Origin: Dyadobacter linearis
Lineage (GTDB): Bacteria; Bacteroidota; Bacteroidia; Cytophagales; Spirosomataceae
Direction: 5' to 3'
Assembly: GCF_907165045.1 (NCBI RefSeq)
Contig: NZ_CAJRAU010000002.1
Span: 558,001 to 622,000 of the forward strand
DNA length: 64,000 nt
Numbering within the stretch: the first letter of the stretch is position 1; each line of letters opens with the position of its first letter. Below the pieces are notes generated by a model that was given only the letters and a program-made list of their open reading frames with translations, was not told the origin of the DNA and did no database searches. Made by a program: the position numbers and the translations under genes. Below are positions 29,001 to 39,494 of this stretch, one piece after another.

Positions 29001-29408
29001 ATCCTGAATGCAAATCGCTTCGAGCTCGAATACCTGAATGGAACCAACAACCAAAGCCGCGATATGCTCAACCGCTGGACACCGGAAAATACCAATACGG
29101 ACATTCCGAGAGCTTCGACTACGCGCCCTGCCAACCGCATTTCGACGCGCCAGATCGAGGACGGTTCATACCTGCGCCTGAAAAATATCCAGCTTGCCTA
29201 CACACTGCCGGCAACTGCGACGAAAGCATTGCATTTGCAAGGCGTGCGTTTCTACGTTTCCGCGCAGAACTATTTGACCTGGACGAAATATTCGGGTTAT
29301 GATCCGGAGGTGAACCGCTTTGGCCAGGACAGCCGCAGCCAGGGCTTCGACTATGCGAGTTATCCGGCAGCCAAAACACTGATTTTTGGTTTGAATGTAG
29401 GTTTTTAA
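26016..29408 (+). CDS. SusC/RagA-family TonB-dependent transporter with STN signalling domain
   Basis: Protein of 1130 residues starting MKKPFKYRRV (an in-frame upstream start lacks support). Signal peptide ends near NSLGQS. An STN domain (about 40-115; SEIRKVLTQLEKQVDVRFVF) shows that it signals to the FecR anti-sigma encoded just upstream. Next come the carboxypeptidase-like domain (about 130-210; GKISDENNQPLPGVSVVIKG), the TonB box LQEVVVVGYG, the plug and the barrel, ending in GLNVGF. Its likely substrate is a glycan, judging from the adjacent SusD and the hydrolases behind it. Confidence 0.96.
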   Translation: MKKPFKYRRVLLWTMRITITQLMLAILFMGAGYAHNSLGQSLLSEKITVSANGSEIRKVLTQLEKQVDVRFVFSSTIIKSTRRVTVNANDRPLYEVLDQILTPLDLQYEISGKIIILKRLEGPGMEAPAEPKGVKRQVSGKISDENNQPLPGVSVVIKGTQTGTTTNVEGVFQLNVESDDAVLVLSFVGYVTKEVPVGSQSAINVTMAPEDQSLQEVVVVGYGQVKKSDLTGSVSTIPVDEIKKVAVTSMDQALQGRAAGVQITQNSGAPGGATTIRIRGGNSIQGDNEPLYVIDGIPFKNDVSNSGSNFNVLSTLNPSDIESMTILKDASSTAIYGSRGANGVVIITTKRGKAGRSTVTLDAFYGVQTVRRKYPVLNAREYAQFVNDANTNEGRNPVYTPQQVEAFGEGTDWQEEIFRSAPTYNYQLSMSGGDDKTQYALSGGYYKQEGIVTNSDFDRYSFRVNLDRKLTNKIKVGNSLTVNRTVTNQSRTDGDLGSAGLVTMAALQFPSILPVYNPDGSYLMNHPALTFTADNPAALARESKNTNTAYRVFGNIFGEYQIIEGLNLRVVLGIDGIMQKQDSYLPRSVSSGLSQGGVGRVNNGQSITWLNENLLTYTKNFNKLHNLTLLVGYTQQANRTENSSAASRNFVNDNLGTGNIGSGSVALIPSSGIGTWGLESYLGRVNYEFNEKYLLTASFRADGSSRFGANKRYGFFPSLALAWRASEEPFIKNIQSISELKVRATIGSTGNQDGIGNYPAYSLLGTQNYVFGNNVSTGIGPNQIANPDLSWETTTQSDIGIDISLFRNRLSFTADAYIKRTRDLLLSVTIPSTSGFSSAIQNLGKVENRGIELTITSYNIDGAFKWKTDFNYALNRNKVLDIGGAPQIFAGGVANIAQNVNSGVIRVGEPLGSFFGYETDGLYQTDEELKVLVDANARKIGDRKYKDLKADGRIDDNDRTIIGRAQPKFIGGINNTFSYKGIDLTVFFQGVYGNQILNANRFELEYLNGTNNQSRDMLNRWTPENTNTDIPRASTTRPANRISTRQIEDGSYLRLKNIQLAYTLPATATKALHLQGVRFYVSAQNYLTWTKYSGYDPEVNRFGQDSRSQGFDYASYPAAKTLIFGLNVGF

Positions 29409-29438
29409 AAGTTCAAAGCATTTTAAAGCAGAATCCAC

Positions 29439-30869
29439 ATGAAAAAAATATTAGCATTTCTGGTAACACTTTCGGTCGCATCGTCGTGCAACGTACTTGA
29501 CCAGGTACCTGAATCCGCCTTTACGCCAACCAATTTCTATAAAAATTCAGATGACGCCATTGCTGCGATAAGCTCGGTATATGATCAGCTGAATACCCAG
29601 GATCTGTATAACCAGGTAATGTGGATTGTACAGGACCAGGCCACGGACGACGCGGAATGGGGCGGCGGGAGATCTACTGCGAACCAGGCCAAAAACGATC
29701 TCGACAAATACACATTTACGCCGGCTACCAGCACATTCCAGTCGACGTGGAGCGCGCAGTACAGAGCTATCAACCGGGCCAATGCAGCCATCGAGCGCAT
29801 TCCGGCGATTACTATGGACGCTGCATTGCAGGGCCGCCTGATCGCCGAAGCCAAATTCATGCGCGCGTTTTACTATTTCACATTGGTACGGTTCTTCGGC
29901 GATGTGCCGCTGGTTTTGAAAGAAACCACTTCGCTGACCGACCTGCAAATTTCAAGAACGCCAAAGGAGGAAGTGTATGCGCAAATCATCAAGGATTTCA
30001 CCGAAGCGGAAGCGGTACTTCCGGCCAGCTACTCAGGTGCAGACCGCGGACGTGCGACCAAGGGAGCAGCGACAGCTTTTCTTGCAAAAGTGCACCTTAC
30101 CCGTCAGGACTGGACAAATGCAGTTGCAAAAGCAAAACAGGTAATCGATTCTGGCCTTTATGATCTGTGGGCTACTTATCCCGAAGCATTCGCGATTGCC
30201 AATAAAAATGGAAAAGAAGCTGTTTTTGAAGTACAGGCACTCGGTGGCGGGTTCGTTGAAGGAAGCTGGATGCAGGGTTACATGCGTCCGAACTTTGACC
30301 GTGTCAATAACATTTCCGGTTTTGGCGACGATCCGGTTACCAAAAACCTGTACGAAACCTACACCGCTGCTGACAAGCGCCGGGACGTGAACATCCGCAT
30401 TTATTCGGCCACATCTACTCCGGCTGCTCCCGCCAGCGTCGATTTTCCGGGATATGTTTATAAATATCTTGATCCGTCGGCAACCGGCAACAATGAAGGC
30501 AGCAACAATTTCCCGGTGATCCGCTATGCCGACGTGCTACTGATGTATGCAGAGGCGCTCAACGAGCTGGGAGCCGGAAATGCCGAAGCTTTTGCGGCCG
30601 TGAACAAAATCCGGGCGCGGGCCGGGCTGGCGGCGCTTCCAACATCTCTCAGCCAGGCTGCGTTCCGCGATGCGATTTTGCTGGAACGAAGGCTGGAACT
30701 GGCTTTCGAAGGCCACCGTTGGTATGACCTTGTTCGCACCGGCAAGCTGGTGCAGGCGATCAAAGCGCAAAACCCGACGATCCAGGTTACGGAGAACCAC
30801 CAGCTTTTGCCGATCCCGCAAACGGAGCGCGACGTGAATCCAAACCTGACACAGAACCCCGGGTACTGA
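29439..30869 (+). CDS. SusD/RagB-family nutrient-binding lipoprotein
   Basis: A 476-residue lipoprotein with lipobox SVASSC (Cys17). The family blocks are present: AEAKFMRAFYYFTLVRFFGDVPLV, the long helical region, and near the end LERRLELAFEGHRWYDLVRTGK. It follows SusC by 30 bases, and an SGNH hydrolase starts 1 base after its stop, so all three are translated from one message. It is the surface partner of the STN-SusC transporter. Confidence 0.95.
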   Translation: MKKILAFLVTLSVASSCNVLDQVPESAFTPTNFYKNSDDAIAAISSVYDQLNTQDLYNQVMWIVQDQATDDAEWGGGRSTANQAKNDLDKYTFTPATSTFQSTWSAQYRAINRANAAIERIPAITMDAALQGRLIAEAKFMRAFYYFTLVRFFGDVPLVLKETTSLTDLQISRTPKEEVYAQIIKDFTEAEAVLPASYSGADRGRATKGAATAFLAKVHLTRQDWTNAVAKAKQVIDSGLYDLWATYPEAFAIANKNGKEAVFEVQALGGGFVEGSWMQGYMRPNFDRVNNISGFGDDPVTKNLYETYTAADKRRDVNIRIYSATSTPAAPASVDFPGYVYKYLDPSATGNNEGSNNFPVIRYADVLLMYAEALNELGAGNAEAFAAVNKIRARAGLAALPTSLSQAAFRDAILLERRLELAFEGHRWYDLVRTGKLVQAIKAQNPTIQVTENHQLLPIPQTERDVNPNLTQNPGY

Positions 30870-30870
30870 T

Positions 30871-31593
30871 ATGCACCGCAGACATTTTTTGCACACCGCA
30901 CTTGCATTACCGGCCGCAGCTTGGGCCGGTAATGCGATGCCGGTGCAACCAGCGGCCGAGGAGCCGTTCATTATCAATGCGGGAGTTGGCGGGAACAATA
31001 CCGTTGACCTGCTTGCCCGAATCGAAAAAGACTGCCTCTCGCACAAGCCTGACTTCACGATCCTGATGATCGGTACCAACGATATGAATAGCCGTAAACA
31101 CATTCCACTGCCGGAGTTCGAACAAAACCTGCGCAAGATTATCAGGATGATCACCGGCTCGGGCAGCCAGGTGCTGCTGATGACCATTTTGCCCGGGTAT
31201 GAACCCTACCTTTTCACACGTCACCCCAAGGAGTTTTACGAACCCGAGGGTTATCAATCCCGATTGATGAAGGTAAATGCGACGATTAAACATGTAGCAG
31301 AAGAATTAAAGCTGCATTTTCTGGACTTGCATCACATCTTCGACAAAGTGGGCAATGTGGGCGAAGAGGCCGGCAGCCTGATCCAGAATGTTGCCAACAG
31401 CAATAAAAACGACGGTATTCACCCTACGCCCGATGGTTACCGGACCATTGCTGTGGCAGTTTACGAAAAGCTGATCTCGGTCAATGCGCCTTACAGGAGG
31501 CTCGTATGCTTTGGTGACAGCATTACGAATGGCGGTGGCGGCGTGGAAGGCAATAGTTATCCTGCCCAACTGAAAAAGCTGCTTGGTTACTAA
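30871..31593 (+). CDS. Exported SGNH hydrolase with circularly permuted block order
   Basis: Protein of 240 residues with a signal-like start (MHRRHFLHTALALPAAAWAG). All four SGNH blocks occur once, but in the order II-III-V-I instead of I-II-III-V: Gly block INAGVGGNN (about 35-43), GTND with N70, DGIHPTPDGY with D181 and H184, and last CFGDSITNG with the catalytic Ser217. In ordinary SGNH enzymes the GDS block is near the N-terminus. The protein begins just where the segment after block I would begin (FIINAGVGGNN) and ends just where it would end (SYPAQLKKLLGY), so the domain appears complete but circularly permuted. It starts 1 base after the SusD stop. A carbohydrate deacetylase role is likely from context; permutation is read directly, function is inferred. 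Confidence 0.85.
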   Translation: MHRRHFLHTALALPAAAWAGNAMPVQPAAEEPFIINAGVGGNNTVDLLARIEKDCLSHKPDFTILMIGTNDMNSRKHIPLPEFEQNLRKIIRMITGSGSQVLLMTILPGYEPYLFTRHPKEFYEPEGYQSRLMKVNATIKHVAEELKLHFLDLHHIFDKVGNVGEEAGSLIQNVANSNKNDGIHPTPDGYRTIAVAVYEKLISVNAPYRRLVCFGDSITNGGGGVEGNSYPAQLKKLLGY

Positions 31594-31632
31594 TCCGGGT
31601 ACTCATTAAGTATTTACCAAAAATCACAATTT

Positions 31633-33291
31633 ATGTTTTCGAAAATAAAAATGATGCGACTGCTGGCATTGGTAAGCATCCTTTTCACGGTAATGCCGAC
31701 CCTCACTTTTTCACAATCTTTTGAGGCTGATGTGATCGTTTACGGCGGCACTTCTGCGGCTGTCACGGCGGCTATGCAGGTGGTTCAATCAGGAAAAACC
31801 GTCTTGGTCGTTTCGCCCGACAAGCATTTGGGCGGCCTCTCCTCCGGCGGGCTGGGCTTCACCGACACTGGCGATAAGTCGGTTATCGGCGGATTCGCGC
31901 GCGAGTTTTATCATCGCGTATACATGCGCTACGACAAGCCTGAAACCTGGAAGTGGCAGAAAAAAGACGAATACGGCAACAAAGGCCAGGGAACACCCGC
32001 GATGGACGGAGCAGAGCGTACCATGTGGATTTTTGAACCACACGTGGCCGAACAGGTTTTTGAGGATTTTGTGAAAGAAAATAATATAAAGATCTACCGC
32101 GACGAGTGGCTTGACCGCAGCCGAACAGGTGTTCAGAAAAACAATGGGCGCATCACATCCCTGAAAACGTTAAGCGGCAAGACTTTCAAGGGTAAAATGT
32201 TCATCGACGCCACCTATGAAGGGGATTTGATGGCTGCTGCCGGAGTAAAATACCACGTGGGCCGCGAAGCGAACAGTGTTTACAATGAAGAATGGAATGG
32301 TATTCAGGCGGGTGTGTTTCAGCACAATCACTATTTTCAGAAAAACATCAGTCCATATAAGATCGAAGGTGATCCGAAGAGCGGCCTGCTACCTTATGTT
32401 TCGAATGAAAAAATAGGCAAAAACGGCGATGGTGATAACAAAATCCAGGCCTATTGCTTCCGTATGTGCCTGTCGTCGCACCCTGATAACCGCATTGCTT
32501 TCACCAAGCCGGCAGGTTACGACCCTGCTAAATATGAGCTGCTGGCGCGCGTTTACAAAGCAGGCTGGACAGAGACTTTTCAAAAATACGATCCTATTCC
32601 CAACCGGAAGACAGATACTAACAACCACGGCCCGTTCAGCACCGACTTTATTGGTCAGAACTACGATTATCCCGAGGCAACTTACGAGCGTCGCAAAGAA
32701 ATTATCAGAGAGCACGAGCTTTACCAGAAAGGCCTGATGTACTTTATCGCCAACGATCCGGCTGTTCCGGCTGACGTGCGTGCGGAAGCCAGTGAATGGG
32801 GATTGCCAAAAGATGAATTCAAGGATAATGGCGGCTGGCCACACCAGATTTATGTCCGCGAAGCGAGGCGCATGATTGGCCACGGCGTAATGACTGAAAA
32901 TGAAACATTAGGCAAAAAAGCGGTATCAGAACCCATCGGTATGGGCTCGTATGCGCTGGACGCCCACAATGCGCAGCGTTATATTAAGGAAGATGGTTTT
33001 GTACAGAATGAAGGCGATATCGGCGTGCATCCAAAGCAACCTTACAGCATTTCCTATGCATCCATTATCCCGAAAAAAGCTGAATGTGAAAATTTACTCG
33101 TGCCGGTTTGTTTGTCAAGCTCACACATTGCCTATGGTTCGATCCGGATGGAGCCAGTGTTCATGATTTTGGGCCAGAGTGCGGCCGCGGCTGCCGTGCA
33201 GGCGATCGATCGCAAAGTAGCGGTGCAGGACGTAGATTACCCCAAGCTAAAAACGCAACTATTGAAGGACAAACAAAAGCTGGAATTGTAA
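31633..33291 (+). CDS. Secreted FAD-dependent oxidoreductase
   Basis: Protein of 552 residues with a signal peptide (ending near LTFSQSF) and an FAD-binding Rossmann motif right after it (DVIVYGGTSAAVTAAMQ). It belongs to the PF12831-type FAD oxidoreductases, which in Bacteroidota are often encoded next to SusC/SusD pairs and are annotated as xanthan-lyase-like or FAD-dependent oxidoreductases. The conserved LGGLSSGGLGFTD and the later GMGSYALDAHN and VCLSSSHIAYGSIRMEP blocks are present. The gene follows the SGNH gene by 39 bases, so it is probably the last member of this uptake operon. It may oxidise a sugar or its derivative; the substrate is unknown. Confidence 0.88.
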   Translation: MFSKIKMMRLLALVSILFTVMPTLTFSQSFEADVIVYGGTSAAVTAAMQVVQSGKTVLVVSPDKHLGGLSSGGLGFTDTGDKSVIGGFAREFYHRVYMRYDKPETWKWQKKDEYGNKGQGTPAMDGAERTMWIFEPHVAEQVFEDFVKENNIKIYRDEWLDRSRTGVQKNNGRITSLKTLSGKTFKGKMFIDATYEGDLMAAAGVKYHVGREANSVYNEEWNGIQAGVFQHNHYFQKNISPYKIEGDPKSGLLPYVSNEKIGKNGDGDNKIQAYCFRMCLSSHPDNRIAFTKPAGYDPAKYELLARVYKAGWTETFQKYDPIPNRKTDTNNHGPFSTDFIGQNYDYPEATYERRKEIIREHELYQKGLMYFIANDPAVPADVRAEASEWGLPKDEFKDNGGWPHQIYVREARRMIGHGVMTENETLGKKAVSEPIGMGSYALDAHNAQRYIKEDGFVQNEGDIGVHPKQPYSISYASIIPKKAECENLLVPVCLSSSHIAYGSIRMEPVFMILGQSAAAAAVQAIDRKVAVQDVDYPKLKTQLLKDKQKLEL

Positions 33292-33476
33292 TTGAATATT
33301 GCAAAGGACAGCATTTTGTCGGGCAGTGCCAGCTTGATGAAGTATTAGCGACAATTAAAAAACAGAAAAATGAACAGTAATTTATTGGTAGAGCGAGATT
33401 CTATGCAATGGTAAGCCCCTACCTTCTTGTTACCTTATCGCAGAAATCGTAAAAGCTAAACAATAAATATAAAATC

Positions 33477-33917
33477 ATGAAAGCAATTAATCCCTGGATC
33501 AATTTCAATGGAAATGCCGAAGAAGCATTTAATTTTTATAAATCAGTTTTTGGTGGAGAATTTGCGAAAATTATTCGCTTTAAAGACATAGCAAGCGACG
33601 CATTTCCAGTGTCAGAAAATGAAGCAGATAAGATCATGCACATTTCTTTACCACTAGGAAAAAACAATGTATTAATAGCGAATGATGTTCCCGAAATGAT
33701 GGGACCAACCAACGAAAATGAGAACAGATCAAAAATAGTAGTAAGTGCGGAAAGCCGCGAAGAAGCGGATAAAATATTCAACGGACTGTCCGAAGGCGGA
33801 GCTATTGAAGGTCCTATTGGCGATAGTCCGTGGGGTTCATACGGTGGCATGTTCAGAGACAAGTACGGCATTGAATGGATCGTGGAATTCAACCCAAATG
33901 ACAACCCCCGGATCTAA
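33477..33917 (+). CDS. VOC-family (PhnB-like) protein
   Basis: A 146-residue glyoxalase/bleomycin-resistance fold protein of the PhnB/3-demethylubiquinone-methyltransferase-like type. It opens INPWINFNGNAEEAFNFYKSVF, has the central IMHISLPLGKNNVLIANDV strand block, and ends with WGSYGGMFRDKYGIEWIVEF. The family is cytosolic with diverse functions, so no reaction is proposed. It is a stand-alone gene, convergent with the next one 11 bases away. Confidence 0.9.
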   Translation: MKAINPWINFNGNAEEAFNFYKSVFGGEFAKIIRFKDIASDAFPVSENEADKIMHISLPLGKNNVLIANDVPEMMGPTNENENRSKIVVSAESREEADKIFNGLSEGGAIEGPIGDSPWGSYGGMFRDKYGIEWIVEFNPNDNPRI

Positions 33918-33928
33918 GCCTTATTATC

Positions 33929-34474
33929 TCACAACTCCTTCACGTCCGCCGCAACTACTTTCAAACCATCACTAAACTGGTGGCCGCCGGTTTGAACTTC
34001 GCGGAAGGTGGCGTGGGGGAGATTTTGCTTATAAATTTCGAAATGCGAGAAGGCTACTTCTTCGTCGTCTTTGCAGTGATAAAAGAAAAGTGGAACATTT
34101 TTGTCAATGCGCGTGGCGAAATCGGATTGGAGCTTGAAGGCATTTACCCAGTCTTCCTTTCCTTCCCAAAAGGGTGTTGCAAGAAGGAAAATGCCCTCAA
34201 TTTGCTTTTCCACTTCATTTTCAGATACGTAAGCCAGCAGCATCGAAGCGCCGAGTGAGTGCGCGACCAGAATTACACCATCCGCACTTGCCGAAATCTC
34301 TTTCCCGATCTGTTCGCGACGGCCCAGGTCCGGCGTTCCGTTATTGGGCAAATAGTGATAATGGACCGAATAATCCACTCCGAGTTCAGACAGGAGCGAA
34401 ACGACGAGCTTTTCATCCGCTTTAAAATCCTCTCTCGACCCGCCCCCGTGAAAAAATATGACGTTTTTTGACAT
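33929..34474 (-). CDS. Small alpha/beta hydrolase
   Basis: A 181-residue serine hydrolase fold: oxyanion/strand start VIFFHGGGSREDF, nucleophile elbow HSLGAS (Ser near residue 94; G-x-S-x-G-type with Leu and Ala), Asp in FFYHCKDDEEV and catalytic His in GGHQFSDG near the end. Size and layout match RBBP9/YdeN-type esterase-like proteins. It is a cytosolic single gene and its substrate is unknown. Confidence 0.85.
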   Translation of the reverse strand: MSKNVIFFHGGGSREDFKADEKLVVSLLSELGVDYSVHYHYLPNNGTPDLGRREQIGKEISASADGVILVAHSLGASMLLAYVSENEVEKQIEGIFLLATPFWEGKEDWVNAFKLQSDFATRIDKNVPLFFYHCKDDEEVAFSHFEIYKQNLPHATFREVQTGGHQFSDGLKVVAADVKEL

Positions 34475-34632
34475 AACTAATAGATTTGAAATGAAGAAAA
34501 ATCTTGAATACCAATGATTTAAGCTTCAAATTTACCAGTTACGCCCGCCACTTACGGAGGGGAATCGAGCCAAATGATGGGGGTTAATGCGAAGAATTGT
34601 TGATTGCGGATTTGCCCCGGACGTTAGTCAAA

Positions 34633-35067
34633 CTACTTTTCCCTAGCAAGCGTCAGGAAAAGCCCTGTGCAGGGTTCGATCAGCAGATTTTCTGCAACCG
34701 GCCGGGTGATCTTGATCTGCGGACAAGGCATACAATCCACAACCATACAACTTGGGTCAGATTTTACAGGTGCCAGAGGCTTTGGCACAAACACTTGACC
34801 GTCTATGACCAGCTTTTGAGACATGCAGCAAGGCAAAAAGCCCTTTTCATTCAGGAACATTCCATCAAACCGGATTTCGTAAATCTCCTTATCGCCTGCG
34901 GCAGCCGGGGTTGTGACCAGAGAATCACCAACAGTCCGGCCGTATGCAATCACGCGCCATTTACCGACGATCGAGGCAACCTCGGGAAGCGGCTCGGGTG
35001 CGGGATTATCTTTCTTGCACTGTGAGAAGGCAAATAGTACCAGTAAAATAAGAAGTAGTTTGTTCAT
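34633..35067 (-). CDS. Small cysteine-rich lipoprotein, function unknown
   Basis: A 144-residue lipoprotein (signal MNKLLLILLVLFAFSQC with lipid Cys17 and then KKDN, the surface-export-like context seen in Bacteroidota). The mature part has a lipocalin-like start (VGKWRVIAYG) and an unusual number of Cys residues, including a CC pair (LPCCMSQK) and a cluster SCMVVDCMPCPQ. The GKWRV motif resembles the small lipocalin-like lipoproteins of this phylum. No partner genes are obvious. Confidence 0.7.
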   Translation of the reverse strand: MNKLLLILLVLFAFSQCKKDNPAPEPLPEVASIVGKWRVIAYGRTVGDSLVTTPAAAGDKEIYEIRFDGMFLNEKGFLPCCMSQKLVIDGQVFVPKPLAPVKSDPSCMVVDCMPCPQIKITRPVAENLLIEPCTGLFLTLAREK

Positions 35068-35130
35068 AGCTGAGCGAGTTTATTGTTCAGACTCGGAACA
35101 GCGCCAATCGGTTGGAAAGAAAAGTTGGTT

Positions 35131-36522
35131 TTAGACCCTCGCAACACCCGTCGCGTCGAGCATGAAGTTGTGCAGGTCCGTATTTTTGACAAAAGGGTCT
35201 AGTTTTTCACTGCCTGGCCCGAACATAGCCAGTTCTACGTAGTCGGAAGAATGGTCCATTCCTGCCCAGCCAATACCTGTATATTTAGTTTGAATTGATC
35301 CAAACTCTTTAAAAAGTGGCTTATTGGTGATGTAAAGTCCCTTTTCATTTTTCAGACCAAACAGTTTCAGCAGTTTCTCAGCTTCCTCAGTCCGGATTGC
35401 GTAACCCTGTGCGAACTCGATCCGCTCGATCAATTGTGCGGGCGAGAGCATTTCTTTCAGTCCGCCCATGATCCAGTTGTTGGTATGCCTGAATTTTTGC
35501 AGCATATCAAAATTCTTATCCGAACCGAAAAGTCCGGGATTCGCATTGCCGTGGTCGGTGGTGATGATCACCAGCGTTTCTTTATCCTTCGCCGCAAAAT
35601 CGAGTGCTACCTGAACTGCCTCGTCGAAAGCGATCTGATCGTAGAGAAGTCCGCCCGCGTCGTTGGAATGCGCCGCCCAGTCCACTTTTCCGCCTTCGAT
35701 CTGAACAACAAATCCTTTCGGGTTTTTGGATAAAAGTTCAAGCGTTTTCCCCGTCATTTCTGCGAGTGTAGGTACGCTGCTTTGAAGGGTTTTATCCTCA
35801 AATGTATCCAGCGAATAGGGGAGGGCGCCTTCGCAGAATACCCCGAGTACCGGTTTTCGGGCACTATTTAACGCGAGCAGATCATCGCGGTTTCTGGCCA
35901 GATTGTAGCCTGCCGAAGTATAGGCAGCGAAAAGGTCCTTCTTATCTTTCCTGGTTTCAGGACTAAAAAACTCGGAACCGCCGCCCATCATTACGTCGAA
36001 TTTCAGGTCAAGGTATTGGTCGGCGATCTCCGACTCGTCGCCGCGTGATTTGTTATTAATGCAAAATCCGGCGGGTGTCGCGTGGGTGATCGTCACCGAA
36101 GTAACGCAGCCTACCGATTTTCCTGCCTCTTTATATTTTTGTAAAATAGGTTTGTTGAAGCTACCGTCTGCATTTACATTCAGATTTCCGTTTGGTACCT
36201 TTTTTCCGCCGCCCCAGGCCGAGCTTCCAGCTGCCGAATCGGTGACAAGCGCGCTGGAAGACGATGTTTCCATAAATGCCCGTCGACCGGTTTTTTCCGA
36301 ATACAATTTCATCCACGCGCTTTCACGACCTTCTTTCCGTGTCAAGAGCAGATCGGCCATATTCAGCGTGCCGGTACTCATGCCGTCGCTAACCATGAAA
36401 ATGATGTTTTTGGCTGAGTCCCTGGTTTTGACAGGATGTATATTTTCAGGCTTTCCTGAGAACGTAATCGGGCCGAGCAGTAAGCCTGCCGCGCTATTGG
36501 TAAAAAAGTCCCTTCTTTTCAT
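35131..36522 (-). CDS. Tat-exported alkaline phosphatase
   Basis: Protein of 463 residues with a Tat signal (MKRRDFFTNSAAGLLLG). The alkaline phosphatase fold is recognised from VSDGMSTGTLNMAD near the N-terminus, the nucleophile motif VTDSAAGSSAWGG with Ser96 (as in E. coli TDSAA), IEGGKVDWAAHSNDA and TTDHGNANPG for the metal-binding Asp/His residues, and MDHSSDYVELAMFG near the C-terminus. It should release phosphate from organic monoesters in the periplasm, probably under phosphate limitation. No Pho-type box was recognised. Confidence 0.92.
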   Translation of the reverse strand: MKRRDFFTNSAAGLLLGPITFSGKPENIHPVKTRDSAKNIIFMVSDGMSTGTLNMADLLLTRKEGRESAWMKLYSEKTGRRAFMETSSSSALVTDSAAGSSAWGGGKKVPNGNLNVNADGSFNKPILQKYKEAGKSVGCVTSVTITHATPAGFCINNKSRGDESEIADQYLDLKFDVMMGGGSEFFSPETRKDKKDLFAAYTSAGYNLARNRDDLLALNSARKPVLGVFCEGALPYSLDTFEDKTLQSSVPTLAEMTGKTLELLSKNPKGFVVQIEGGKVDWAAHSNDAGGLLYDQIAFDEAVQVALDFAAKDKETLVIITTDHGNANPGLFGSDKNFDMLQKFRHTNNWIMGGLKEMLSPAQLIERIEFAQGYAIRTEEAEKLLKLFGLKNEKGLYITNKPLFKEFGSIQTKYTGIGWAGMDHSSDYVELAMFGPGSEKLDPFVKNTDLHNFMLDATGVARV

Positions 36523-36736
36523 TTATCGGATCAAATGCGGTAATCAGTTTTGTCAACTGGCGCAAAACTACGTACACGTATTTTACCCGAATGTTAAGTT
36601 GTGCTTGGTGATGATATCTTAACAGCTATTTAATATAGCAGAGAAGGATTGAATGCTAGATCTAAACCAAATATGTGCCTGAATATGCCCCGGTATGGTT
36701 TTTTACTAGTTTCTATATCAACAAACTTCAATCAAA

Positions 36737-36913
36737 ATGGCTGACGACAAAACCAAACGGGGGCCGGCAGACAGTAGCCGGATCAACGTAAACGAAGATT
36801 ATGAAGTGGCATACTGGACAGAGGCACTGGGTGTATCCCAGGACAAACTAACAGAGGCAGTCAACTCCGTAGGAACATCCGCAAATGCAGTACGGGAATA
36901 CCTGAACAAGTAA
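36737..36913 (+). CDS. DUF3606 small protein
   Basis: A 58-residue frame starting MADDKTKRGPADSS with the family core RINVNEDYEVAYWTEALGVS and ending VREYLNK. DUF3606 proteins are short and cytosolic, of unknown function, and often occur near stress genes. The codons look normal and a clean hairpin terminator follows 17 bases after the stop, which supports a real gene. It precedes the catalase-peroxidase gene on the same strand, but the terminator separates them. Confidence 0.85.
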   Translation: MADDKTKRGPADSSRINVNEDYEVAYWTEALGVSQDKLTEAVNSVGTSANAVREYLNK

Positions 36914-36930
36914 TTTGCACACACACGAAA

Positions 36931-36966
36931 AAACCCTTGCACCTATCCCGGTAGATGCAAGGGTTT
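36931..36966 (+). terminator. Intrinsic terminator after the DUF3606 gene
   Basis: AAACCCTTGCA and TGCAAGGGTTT form an 11-bp stem with a 14-base loop. A T-rich tail (CTTGATTTT) follows. Confidence 0.85.
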
Positions 36967-37023
36967 CTTGATTTTAATGCACAAACGCATTCGTGCCTAT
37001 TCGTGCATTCGTGGCCAACAATA

Positions 37024-37059
37024 ATAGACTAAGCCTATCAATTCATAGAATTAATCGAT
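37024..37059 (+). promoter_or_regulatory. OxyR-like operator upstream of katG
   Basis: ATAG N7 CTAT, then 6 bases, then ATAG N7 CGAT. The OxyR consensus is ATAG N7 CTAT N7 ATAG N7 CTAT, so three half-sites are exact, the fourth has one mismatch and the middle spacer is one base short. Its position just upstream of a promoter and of catalase-peroxidase fits peroxide induction. The match was found by eye and not scored. Confidence 0.5.
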
Positions 37060-37089
37060 TGTGATTATACGTAACAAACGTATATATTG
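37059..37089 (+). promoter_or_regulatory. Candidate katG promoter
   Basis: TTG at 37059-37061 and TATATTG at 37083-37089 are spaced like a Bacteroidota -33/-7 pair (TTG ... TAnnTTTG, with one T missing). A palindrome, ATACGT AACAA ACGTAT (37067-37083), lies between them and may be a second operator. Confidence 0.4.
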
Positions 37090-37124
37090 CCGACCTCACG
37101 ATAAGAAGTGCAGTTTATTATTGA

Positions 37125-39422
<2,298 letters not shown>

Positions 39423-39443
39423 TCTGATTTGAAATAAATATAA

Positions 39444-39479
39444 ATGGGGTGCCCGATCAGTTCGGGCGCCCCATTTTTT
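39444..39479. terminator. Bidirectional terminator between katG and the kinase gene
   Basis: ATGGGGTGCCCGA and TCGGGCGCCCCAT form a near-perfect stem with TCAGT as the loop, then a run of six T (plus) and A-rich flank (minus). It serves the convergent katG and kinase genes. Confidence 0.88.
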
Positions 39480-39494
39480 GTGTAATGCAAATGA

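Noticed and set aside
29621-30163. 180-codon plus-strand frame inside the second SusD gene
   Set aside because: A shadow of SusD in another frame, rich in His, Arg and Cys from GC-rich codons.
33292-33476. Short frame after the FAD oxidoreductase ending NEQ (about 33297-33380)
   Set aside because: Continues as a different frame from within the FAD gene and has no start or family support.
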